Part shown: in pieces, positions 7,922-16,524 of the stretch | How the letters are laid out: every line of letters starts with the position of its first letter | Numbering within the stretch: the first letter of the stretch is position 1 | Assembly: GCF_008831285.2 (NCBI RefSeq) | Contig: NC_045140.1 | Location: 30,092,208-30,131,209 of the forward strand | Length of the DNA stretch: 39,002 bases | Direction of reading: 5' to 3' | DNA from: Nymphaea colorata | Taxonomy: Eukaryota > Streptophyta > Magnoliopsida > Nymphaeales > Nymphaeaceae | Notes under the pieces: model-generated | What the model saw: the letters and a program-made list of their open reading frames with translations, nothing else | Told to the model about the DNA's origin: nothing | Database searches by the model: none | Position numbers and translations under genes: made by a program

Positions 7922-10900
7922 TGTTACAGGTCCGCCTAGGAGTTGGCCGAGGACTGCCGACGATGCCGCCGATGGCCGACCGGGTGACGAGACCAGCCAG
8001 CTACAAGGCCGGACGAGCGTCGGCCACGAGCGCCGAAGAGGGCCGAGCACGGCCGAAGGTGGCGCGGCCAGCACACCGTCGCGAGGCTGCCGAGAGATGA
8101 GGGCGCCGAGCGCCCACGCCGAGCGGGGAAAGCACCCGCAACCACTGACCCTGCTTCCTTTTGTTGTGAGGCTAACGTGTTTTGCAGGGCGCGGGACCGG
8201 ACGCAAAGGAGGTTACCCGTGGAGAGGCCACGGCCGCGGTTGCCGATGACGACGCCAAGAGCCCGAACGCGCCAGCCATTGCGGAGGAGATCACGAGCGA
8301 GGGTGCTACGCAGCCAAGGGAGGTTGACGAGATGACAGCCCCACACTCAGCCCGTGCACTTGATCAGAGTGAGGCTAGCCCGTCGATTGGAGGACTTCAT
8401 GCCATAGCACTTGGACACGGTGAGGCCACTCTGCCCACCCAAGCCAAGCCAGACGTACTCGAGCGGAGTGGGCTGGACTTAGCACGCGGGGCTCAGCTTG
8501 CTGGACACACCATGGAGACAGGGTGTTCTGGACAGAGACTGACGAGTTCCAGACTGTCAAACAGAGGACGCACGGACAGGACAGGAACAGGGGTCGTTCA
8601 GGCGTTCAGAACAGAGACAGAGCTGACAGACAGGACGGACAGCCACAGGACAGGCACAGAGGATGTCCTGGCGTCCGGAACAGAGACAGTCCAGGAAACT
8701 GAGACGGGCAGATACGAAGGCCGTCTAGACCGAGTCTAGACGGAGTGGGTTAGGACCCAGGCGAGGCACCGAGGCAGCACCCAGGAGCGGAAGAGAGACC
8801 CGAGTTGGAGTCTTGTTGGTAGGCCGTCTCGGCCGTACCGATTCACTTTGTACATGTTTTATTTCAGCTTTTGCTCTTGTACCGGGACGGTTCAGGGGCG
8901 TCCCGAGTCACTTAGCCTTTATAAGCTAAGTGATGGAACTTTTACCCTAAGTTTTTGACATAATAGAATTGGGTTTTCTTCTCTCTCGTGTGAGAGCTTG
9001 TCACCATGGGCGGCTGCCATGCCTGCCTTCCCAAAACCTGCAACTCCCTTCATCTCTGAGAAGCCTTAGGCCGGAGAAGACGCCGGAGTGCGGTCGGAAA
9101 GACGAGCAACCAGAGGGCTGGCGCCGGAGGCCAGCACCGGACGCTCGGCTGCGAGTTCTTCCTCTCCCATTTGCTGAAAACGGAGGTTCTGTGAAGCCCC
9201 AGGCCGGAACCGTGGAGAAGACGATCGGAGTGCTGGTAGCTCGACCACGGAGCTGCTGTGAGGCTGCGTTCGTCAAGGGAGAGCAGCGGATGTGGCTGCG
9301 CTGGTTTCAGCAACGCCTTCCCTGCTGAAAACGACATCCGGCGGTCTTCAAGAGGTAAGCCTTGATCTCCGACGGCTTCCTCTCGTTGTCCGTTCGTTCC
9401 AGAAGGTGGCTCTAACGCTGCTGACGCCGGAGGTGCTTCTAACTCGTTTGGAATCCACCGAAGGTAGCTCGGGCGATTGTCGCTGGATTGAAGAGTCGTT
9501 CGATCGGTTTTAACGACTGTGAGCAGCGCATTCGGGCGGAATCCTTCCGTTCGTCTAACACTGTGAGCAGGGATTCAAATCGATGGGAGACTAAGCGATT
9601 TCTGTAGCATGTGTTTACTCTTGCTCTGTAATGTTATTGCTGCGAGAAATCGAGGAGAAACGCAAAGGAATCGGAAGGAAAACGAAAAACGGAATAGCCT
9701 TCAACCGGTTTCTGTAAAACAGTCCCTGAACCCTGATATAACGCGAATCTGAAGAAATACAGAGAGGGTTTTGATGATCCGACGCTTCTGTGACTTTCCC
9801 CTCATCAATACGAAACCAATGAACCCGGAATGAGCCAAATCCGACAAGAAATGAGGGAGATATCGCAGTTTGAATAGCCTGGACTGTTTCCCCCAATTTT
9901 GCCGCCGACCAGTCCCTGGAAACCTGCAAATCTGAAGAAAATGGTGTACAATCTCGACGATCGGCCACTGGGTTGCCTTCCTAACTTCCTTACGCACATT
10001 TCAAGCTAAGGAGGCCCAAAATCCGACGTCGGATGACTGAGATATGATCGACGGCCTGAATCTGAAAAAGAACGGCGGTGGAAGTCTGTAATCTCCGCCC
10101 GAACGGCGGCAGCGCCCCCATCTTCACTAGAATTTGGGGAAAACCACCAAATCCGGTGATCTGACTATCCTCCTTCGTTCTAATCTGTTGTTCTTGCTCT
10201 ATTCCTGATATCTAATGCTTGGATTAACGTTTTGATTGAGAATGATCACCCGGAGAATCGATTGAAGCTCTGGAATCCTTCCTGCACCCGCCTGAGTGGA
10301 TGAACACTGCTGCAGCGTCGCGTGCCTTCCAGGAGCTATCACCTGAGAGCGAATCTGAGCCGGGCCTCTTGGGAGTTCCTTCCTTGGTGTCTTAGGAGTC
10401 TCCCGGTGAAATCTGGCATTCATTGGACGAAGGAAATGACTGGAACAAAGATCTGAAGCCGAAGCTGTCTGAACCATTTCCTGTCGTCCTGAACAGAGCT
10501 CCACCTTGCGGCGTCCAGCTCCAAAACTGCTCAACGTCTTGCCCAAGGAGGTCTTGTTTGGGCCCAATCTTCTGGGCGTCCAAACCTTGGTGTGTCAGCT
10601 CCCTTCAAACCAAATTTCAGGATTTTTGGGTGTCTGGATCAACGGGAATGAATTTTTGAAGACGGACTACTCTGGAACTCGCCTGCGTTCTGTTCTGTTC
10701 CTGAACAGAGCCTGTTGACTGTGACAGTTCGGCGCCTTCAGCCTTCAACGACTTGACCTTAGAGGGCTCCGATTGCAGTGATTTTTGGAGCGTCCCTTCA
10801 TAATCATCAGAGGCAGCTACCCACCAAATTTCAGCCCAATCCGAGCTGTGGATGATTTTTAATGATTTTTGGAAGATCGGCAAAGCCTGAGAATCCAGAA

Positions 10901-12105
10901 CCTTCACCAGAGAACCAGGGAGCTTAAGCTGTCCAGGACAGCGCGCGTGCTTCGGCGTCAATCGAAGCTTGCCTCACCCCTTCATCGTCTAGCTCCAGGG
11001 GTTTAATCCTCAATCTGGTGACGCCTCTCCACCTTCGAAATACTGCTCTTAATCTTTGCCTTTGTCAGTGATTTGCTCGCCCTTGTTTGAAGTGCATTGT
11101 AGCCCAACGGTGGAAGGTGTTGCGGACAGCAGGGCCTAATCGATTGCAGCTACACCTGTTAGGAGACATAGCTTACGCCGGGCTAAGCGGCGCTTGCATC
11201 CCCCTAAACTCAACAACGAACAGGGGTAAAATGTTCTCACGGTGAAGTCTCCTAACGATGCTTGGAAATACTCCGTTTCCTTGCTAATTTCGACAGTAAC
11301 CTTCTCTATTCATTTTCTGGAGTGTATTGCTGAGAAGGAGGAGCAGTCCAACAACCGTGTGCTGAGCTGATCCCGGGAGAAGAAGGGTGTACGCTGTCAC
11401 CTTGTCAGCGCTAGCTTCCCCCTACTTCATCACAGCACTAGGGGTTCCATCATTTCCAGCTAAGTGCAATCCCTTCTCCCGTTTTAAGTTGCTGAATTAC
11501 AAAACAGTAACTATGCTGTCTACGTCTTGAGCAAGGAGGAGAGACCAACTTGAACGGGCGCCTCGCTTGCGAAGACCGACGTGCTGATTACCAAGGGGCT
11601 TTGGCCTTTGCCCTTGGTCGCTTGCTGAACTAGCTTCAGCCAGGTAGGCACCCGAATCACCCTATAGATTCGAGGGCGGGTGCACTTGTTTTCAGCCTTG
11701 CCTCCGGGCGTGTAGTGCTTGGGTTACCTCCAAAGCTCGTTAGCTAAGGACACGAACCCGGACTACGGACCTTCCTAGGGTGCATGGTGATGGTTTGCAC
11801 GTCCTAAGGATTGTATGCGTGGTTTGATGAATGTGTTGAATGCTGGAATGAGTGAGGAATGAGTTCATGTTGTACGCTACGCTTGTAAGGCCTCGAACCC
11901 ACATTGTTGTAATAGGTTCAGACCTAGCTAGCGAGGGGATAAACCATTCCTTGTATCCTTACCCAAGGGCATTTGAGCAGGGATTGTGTCCAGCCGGGGT
12001 TGAAATTTTGTAAGGCCAATCTTGGGCCAGCTACATTACCACTAAGAGGTCTTGGGAGATTACGTTCGTCGGCGGCTTTGAGGCGCTACAAGGGCGGATG
12101 TAACA
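7922..12105 (+). repeat. 3' LTR of element A, full length (4184 bp)
   Basis: It begins TGTTACA after the polypurine tract and ends TGTAACA. It supplies the 538 bp missing from the truncated 5' copy. Its first ~820 bp are GC-rich with long open frames. The remainder matches 1-3645, including the hairpin (8721-8743), TATA-like box (~8918), donor (9355) and U5 end. No independent gene is supported inside it. Confidence 0.95.
8188..8739 (+). other. Coding-like open frame in the 5' part of LTR A
   Basis: About 184 codons are open to TAG at 8737-8739, and the same frame is open from the window start to 280 in the 5' LTR. It is preceded by a good splice-acceptor look-alike (GGCTAAC, then GTGTTTTGCAG ending at 8187). 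The predicted peptide is Ala/Glu-rich, then Thr/Arg/Asp-rich with degenerate ACAG-type DNA repetition, and matches no domain I know. Another frame, in the register of the element B Pol end, stays open from before the LTR (7872) to 8249. By analogy with B, this part of the LTR may once have encoded a Pol tail. GC-rich sequence gives long frames by chance, so support is weak. Confidence 0.25.
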
Positions 12106-12116
12106 ATCTCCTACGC

Positions 12117-12183
12117 AGGTGATTTGGGCGATCGCTCCCGGGTAAAAGGGGCTAACGCGAAAATCACCTAGTCTACCATAAAT
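12117..12183. repeat. Diverged 67-bp direct repeat, copy 1
   Basis: It aligns without gaps to 25627-25693, with 59 of 67 positions identical by eye. It contains an imperfect inverted repeat, GGTGATTTGGGCG against CGCGAAAATCACC. About 124-127 bp after the start of each copy there is a further CGCTG/CAGCG hairpin, so the repeated unit is probably longer but more diverged. Confidence 0.7.
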
Positions 12184-12531
12184 GTTCCAGACCATTCGTG
12201 AATCCACTTGTGTACCTGATCCGGTCCCAAAGGACACCGCAGGCGCTGTCGGGGAACAGCGAGCACTGCAGGCCGAGGGCCAGGCAGGGAAGGACACGTT
12301 GCATAGCACCTGCCAAACAAAGGCCTTGACAGCAGTCGGAGGCCGAGAAGAAGGCAGTCGCACCGCGTGGACTACAAATGGCCCAGGCAAAACCGGACGC
12401 AGGAGAAGCTGAAAAGACAGCTACGGAAGCACGCGGAACCAAGAAAAAATGGCCGCTCGCAGTGAAGAAAGGGCACACGAGGGACGGCAGCAAGGTCGAA
12501 GGGTGTCAAGTCCGTCGATCCGAGCTGGTGG

Positions 12532-12536
12532 TTAAC
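12532..12536. repeat. Left target-site duplication of B1 (TTAAC)
   Basis: TTAAC immediately precedes the 5' LTR and recurs at 25618-25622 immediately after the 3' LTR. This fixes the ends of B1; 5 bp is the usual size for Ty3/gypsy integrases. Confidence 0.93.
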
Positions 12537-12837
12537 TGTTACGGACCAATTTCCAGGTCCCGTGCAGATGGAGGCAGAGCAGGCCGAACCCAGTCGGCGT
12601 AAGAGGAAGGCGTCAGAGATTTGGGCGCGTTCTCTTCAGCTCGCGCAGGTAAGTCCCAAGGAGAAGGATTCTGCACCAGCGTCAGTTGCAGTGGGAGGAG
12701 CGGGAGGAGCAGCTGAAGCCAAGACGGTGCTTGAACTGGGTACGTCTCAGGGTGATTGTGATTCTAGAGTAGGTCTCACTAAGCTAGTAGAGTCTTAACC
12801 AAGTGAGTCCGGTCTTATGTCCCTTGAGGCTAGCCAA

Positions 12838-12968
12838 AGACCAAGGTCTTAGGCAAATGGCTCGGTCAAACCAGACCGAGCTCTTGGTCTAGTCAACCGA
12901 AGTGAGGGCGGGTCCCCTCACGAGGTCCCCACCCTGGGCTCACAAGGCTCAGGGGTTTAACCCTTTTG
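12838..12968 (+). other. Cluster of inverted repeats in U3 of LTR B
   Basis: AGACCAAG (12838) pairs with CTTGGTCT (12883), enclosing GCTCGGTC (12860) paired with GACCGAGC (12874) across a 6-nt loop. GTGAGG/CCTCAC (12902-12921) and the palindrome GGGTTTAACCC (near 12955) follow. The 3' LTR copy starts at 21944, about 40 nt after the gag-pol stop. In the B2 LTRs (26093 onward) the outer right arm is CTTGATCT, with one mismatch. Confidence 0.65.
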
Positions 12969-13144
12969 TTTACGAGTTGGGCATTAGGCCCGAGTCTAGT
13001 TTAAGTGTTTTTTGTTAAGCAAATAGGTTTGCTTTCGTTGGGTTTTGAAATAAGGACCTAGCCAAGCGGGTTGTGCTTGGCAATGTGGATTTGGATTGTG
13101 GGTAGAGAACGAGATCTGGATTGTAGACTCGTTCAATTAGGACA

Positions 13145-13154
13145 TGTATATATT
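13145..13154 (+). promoter_or_regulatory. Candidate TATA box of LTR B promoter (B1)
   Basis: TGTATATATT lies about 65 bp before a CT-rich tract, a spacing broadly like that in LTR A. Equivalent sites are 22251, 26400 and 35506. A second AT-rich candidate (TTTATATTATC near 13722) cannot be excluded. Confidence 0.35.
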
Positions 13155-13816
13155 GTTTTGGATCTTAGAGTTTGTATCGAATTTTGGACTAAGGAAAGCA
13201 TTTTGCTAAGTTGTATTCTTTCTCCTCCTCGTGAGGCTGTCTCTCTCTCCCTCGGTCTAGAGGCGAGTTCTTCATCTTCTTCGTCAGCCATCGAGTTTCA
13301 CATGGTGAAATCTGCGGTGCCTCTCATCCCCTCGCGTCCCCTTGGCCTGTGACGCTTTCTAATTCCAGCAAAGCTTCGGGCATCGGAGATATTCCGGTGG
13401 TGAACTCAAAGCACGACGGCTTGCGGCGGATTCCTCCCTACCGGCGGCAATCCCTCCCTCGTCCACGGCTGATTCCCCTTTGAAACTGCAATTCCAGCAA
13501 GGTTGGTACCTTCTTCTCGACCCCGGTGAAGTTGAGAGGCTGCCTTTGCAACAGGGAAGGCTGAATTCGTTTGAGAATCCAGCAGCGACGGCTAAGAAAT
13601 TACTTCTAGTTCTCGGCTTTCTTCTTGATTTTCGTAAAATTAATCTAGGACAGAAGTTGCTTAAGAGCGAGGCTTTCTTCTCGGCAAACTCGTGAGGAAG
13701 GTCTGTGCTAAATAGCAAGTTCTGCTTTATATTATCCTACGATCTTCTTGAAGAAAGTTCTTGAAACTTTGGGTTAATTCAGCCATAAAACGAAGAACGC
13801 GAGCGGTGGAAGTAGT

Positions 13817-13891
13817 CGAGTTTTAGCAAAGTAAAACTCGGTTTCTGTCCTCCCTCTTCTCCTTCGGTCCAGCAGGCTAAAACGTCCTGCT
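13817..13891 (+). other. Two adjacent perfect hairpins in LTR B
   Basis: CGAGTTTTA and TAAAACTCG (13817-13840) form a 9-bp stem with a 6-nt loop. AGCAGG and CCTGCT (13871-13891) form a 6-bp stem with a 9-nt loop. The first recurs at 22923 and 27072. The B2 second LTR has one extra A in the right arm (near 36192), in a region rich in indels. Confidence 0.6.
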
Positions 13892-14739
13892 CTTCAAGAT
13901 CTAACCGGTGGACTATCGATCGTACGAGTTCATTGTAATCGTCCAATCAAGTGCTCCAACATAGCCAAGTTTGGGTGAAATCGCTCGGTTGGATAGTGAG
14001 TTCGCGTCCTTGCCGGAATTCTGCTGTCTTCCGATGTGACCTGCAACTTCCGGCGCCATCTCCAGACTCCGGCGTTTTAGGACAGCCCTGCCCTTGTGCG
14101 AACTGAAGTCTGCGTGAAGTGAAGGGGCGTTCTGGTCTTTGGTGAGATTGAACTCAAACCAGGCCGGTCTTCCTCTCTTGGCGCGAGTCTACGTGCAGTC
14201 AACTCGGACCAGGTAAGTCCAATCCTCACCGTCCTCCTGTACACGTGTCAGCTATCCAGTTATCACCCCCAGCTCGTGTCCCACCTGGCCCATCGTGCCC
14301 CTTACCCGAAACTTAGTTATTTTCCACGTTCCTTAGCTTTAGGACCACTATATGCCACCTCGCCATCTTGCATTTTGGCTAAGTCTCCTCCTCCTCTCGC
14401 AAGCAATATCAACCACACATCTGGCCACGTGGCAGCATCTCCTTGCCCACGAATAGGTCTCCCCTCCAGCTCGCCAGTCCCTTTTTCACCAAGCTCTCGT
14501 AGTTCGCCACCTCAACCCACGCGAGTCCCCCTTTGGCGCGCCACTTCCTCATTTCGAGCCCCTTTTCCCAAATTGTAGCGCAAGTCACTTAAGACCCGCA
14601 CGTACCCTCAATCACGTCCTCATTTATTCCCCAACTACAGTTATTCTTAGCTGTTGATTCATCCACGTGTCTGCATCTCCCTTAGCCACGAGCTCCTCCA
14701 AGCCAAGTCGCCCCACTTCCCCTAACCGTCTTCAATCGT

Positions 14740-15270
14740 GGCCCTTGATTTTCGCAACGTGTCACCATCTCCTTGCTCGAGAGACCTACTCGAGTCACTT
14801 AGTCTTTTTAGTCTTAGGAAACCCTCTTAGCTCGAGCTTAGTCCTAAGTCAATTTGACTTAGCCCCTAACCCGACTTAGGTGTCTTAGTCAAACCTAACC
14901 CAGTTTGACCTTGACCGAATCCAGTCAACTAGTCGTCCTCTTCTTATTTGACTTGAGCTCTTTAGTCCTAACCTCTTTCCAGCCTTAGATTCTCGGTCAA
15001 CCCGAGCCCAGCTAGAACCACCCTAGTTGACTCGAGCCTAGCTCGAGTGACCCAGCTAACCTATCCCTAACCGAGGTCAGCCCTTGCCTAAGCCCCTCGT
15101 CCGAGCTCACCTTAACCTCACTTTCTCTAGTTCACCCTCTCGGTTTGACCCCCTCTTAGCTAGGATAACCTCCCTTGTTAACCCAAGCCCCTTTTGACCC
15201 TCGGCCTACCCAGCCCGAGCCCTCTTAACTTGACTGGCCTACCCTTAGAGCCCCGCCAGTTCCAGCCCAG
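14740..15270. repeat. Low-complexity block of degenerate CTTAG, CTCGAG and GTCAA motifs in LTR B
   Basis: Short words such as CTTAGTC, ACTCGAG and TTGACTTAG recur irregularly for about 500 bp without a fixed period. ACTCGAG/CTCGAGT forms an inverted repeat at 15030-15048. No coding frame is supported. The block is present in all four LTR B copies. Confidence 0.5.
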
Positions 15271-15990
15271 CCCAGCCGTAGCTAGGGACTAGGTTCAGTC
15301 GGCGACGCTAGCGCACCGCTAGCTGTCCCCGGCCAGCACCTCGGCCGCGTCCCGTCGTCGGATTTACTACCGGCGTCCGTGGCTGAGCCATTCGGAGAAT
15401 AGGCAGGTAGGCACTGCCGAAATCGGCTTTCGCCCCCCTCGTCCTGTCCGCGGCTTCTGTCCAGCCTAGCGGCGACAGTCGGTCGCCCTCTCCTCTCGGC
15501 TCCAGGCAGCAGGTGGCTGCCTAGTCGGCCTTCCCTCGCCGACCCGTCTTCAGTCGGCAGGCGGCACTCGTCAGCACATCGGCGACGTCCAGTCGCTGCT
15601 CCGCCGGTGCCCAAGGCGACAACCACTCGCCTTTGTTCCTGCCGCCGCCTCCGCAGTTCTGCTCTCGGCTATCCGACTCCTTCCGCCAGCCAACGCCGCA
15701 CGTAACTCGCTGTCCTCTCGGCCACTCGTCATCAGGCAGCCCGATAGCAGGTCCGCGCCATTCTCGGCCGCGCGTCCACCGGCCATTCCCGACAGTAGGC
15801 GGCTGTCGCTGCTTCCCCGCGCTTCCGTCTCCGCTCAGCAGCAGACTGCTGCTCCAGCCGGCGTCTGCCAATCCGTCCGACAGCAGGAGGCTGTCCAGGC
15901 CGCGCGCTTCACGCTGGCCCGTTGCTGCATTGCCCGGGGGTTGGTCTTCACCCCGCGGTTGTTCCGGCTCAGCCAAGGCTAGCTCTTGGC
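15271..15990. other. GC-rich, CGGC-rich block in LTR B without a supported gene
   Basis: Recurrent AGTCGGC, GGCGAC and CAGCAG words and high GC content give long open frames on both strands (e.g. 15521-15976 minus, 15633-16004 plus). None has a recognisable domain, and single-base changes between copies alter frames freely. It is best read as non-coding leader or U5 sequence. Confidence 0.55.
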
Positions 15991-16370
15991 CGGTAACACC
16001 TTAGCCCACTTGTAGATTCCGGGGAGGGTGTTTTGCTTTCTGTTTTAGGATTCCATTTAGTTTGTTTTAGTTATTGTTTTAGCCCAAGGCTTCGGCCTAG
16101 CTCCCTGCCGTGGTACCTCAAGGGCCAGCTGCCCGAGACACGACCACAAGGAGCCGACCGTACCCATTTGCTTATTGCTGGGCGTGGTTTGTTCGCTAGT
16201 AGTATAATTTGGTGAATGGTTTGTTCTTGAGTGAGAAGAGTGAATTCTTGTATCGCTTACGATTGTAAAGCCGTGTCACCTATTGTAGTGTTGCCTTAGG
16301 TCTGCCCGTAGTTAGGAATTGGGATTTAAGGGTTTTCCGCACCTGAGTCTCCCGTCCTAAGGGTTTTTGC

Positions 16371-16387
16371 GCCGGGGTCTGTCCGGC
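16371..16387 (+). other. U5 hairpin of element B
   Basis: GCCGG (16371-16375), loop GGTCTGT and CCGGC (16383-16387). It corresponds to GCTGG/CCAGC in element A. In B2 (29628-29644) the loop is GGTCTAT and the stem is unchanged. Confidence 0.45.
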
Positions 16388-16512
16388 TGGGTAGAAGTGT
16401 TGTAATTATTTGTCTTAGGATTTTCGTTTTTTGAGTAGCACTCAAGAGACCTGGGAAGGTAGGTCGCTCTTGGTTAGGAAATTCAAGTTCTAGCAGGAGT
16501 GGGCCTAACAAT

Positions 16513-16524
16513 TGGTATCAGAGC
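16513..16524 (+). other. Primer-binding site of B1 (initiator tRNA-Met)
   Basis: TGGTATCAGAGC, 12 nt, two bases after the LTR terminal CA. The 208-nt untranslated leader to the gag ATG (16525-16732) has no other recognised feature. Confidence 0.95.

Larger units (their letters stand above)
1..12105 (+). mobile_element. Element A: non-autonomous Gag-protease Ty3/gypsy LTR retrotransposon, cut by the window start
   Basis: Seen: two near-identical LTRs flank a 4.28-kb internal region that has an initiator tRNA-Met primer-binding site just inside the 5' LTR and a polypurine tract just before the 3' LTR. The 3' LTR opens TGTTACA and both LTRs close TGTAACA, a perfect 7-bp terminal inverted repeat. 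Window position 1 corresponds to position 8460 in the 3' LTR, so about 538 bp of the 5' LTR and the left target duplication are missing; the right duplication should be ATCTC (12106-12110). Coding capacity is Gag plus protease only. Known: plant elements with Gag but no Pol enzymes have been described as TR-GAG elements and are thought to move with enzymes supplied in trans. Inferred: A is such an element. LTR identity by eye is about 99.5%, so insertion is recent. Confidence 0.93.
12106..12536. other. Spacer between element A and B1, left half of an interrupted target
   Basis: This 431-bp unique-looking stretch has no convincing gene. It starts with the expected ATCTC right target duplication of A and ends in TTAAC, the left target duplication of B1. 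It carries a 67-bp unit repeated beyond B1, and a CGCTGT/ACAGCG inverted repeat near 12250. It could be a remnant of an older repeat. Confidence 0.7.
14213..16082 (+). other. Candidate leader intron inside LTR B
   Basis: The donor ACCAG|GTAAGT (GT at 14213) matches the 5' splice consensus almost perfectly. Acceptors TTCTGTTTTAG (16048) and ATTGTTTTAG (16082) follow T-rich tracts. The 16082 site aligns with the LTR A acceptor at 3235. Splicing would remove the low-complexity and GC-rich blocks with their upstream ATGs while leaving the primer-binding site in place. The corresponding B2 sites are 27470 and 29339. Another GTAAGT donor is at 12649, in the LTR portion that is coding in the 3' copy. 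No RNA evidence is available. Confidence 0.35.
12537..16510 (+). repeat. 5' LTR of B1 (3974 bp)
   Basis: It begins TGTTACGG and ends GCCTAACA, with a 5-bp terminal inverted repeat TGTTA/TAACA. Its first 262 bp equal the part of the 3' LTR that encodes the Pol C-terminus. Next come a hairpin-rich U3 segment, a TATA-like box near 13145, a candidate leader intron (14213-16082), a low-complexity block and a GC-rich block. The last ~430 bp are related to LTR A. Confidence 0.96.

Noticed and set aside
8182-8739. Calling the LTR A open frame a gene
   Set aside because: It has no ATG start, no known domain and GC-rich composition. Kept only as a low-confidence coding-like region.
12110-12190. Minus-strand peptide similarity (IYGR, DFRV, AIAQIT) between the two spacer halves
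   Set aside because: It comes from the 67-bp DNA repeat. Most nucleotide differences change the amino acid, which argues against a protein under selection.
13359-13718. 119-codon minus-strand frame in each LTR B
   Set aside because: Antisense to the element, no domain, and its recurrence is explained by LTR identity.
14880-14920. Telomere-like CCTAACCC words
   Set aside because: They are isolated, irregular members of the CTTAG/CTAAC word block and not tandem CCCTAAA repeats.
15521-15976. 151-codon minus-strand frame (and overlapping plus-strand frames) repeated in every LTR B copy
   Set aside because: The copies are nearly identical because the LTRs are recent, so repetition is not evidence of coding. 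The block is GC-rich with open frames on both strands and no recognisable domain.
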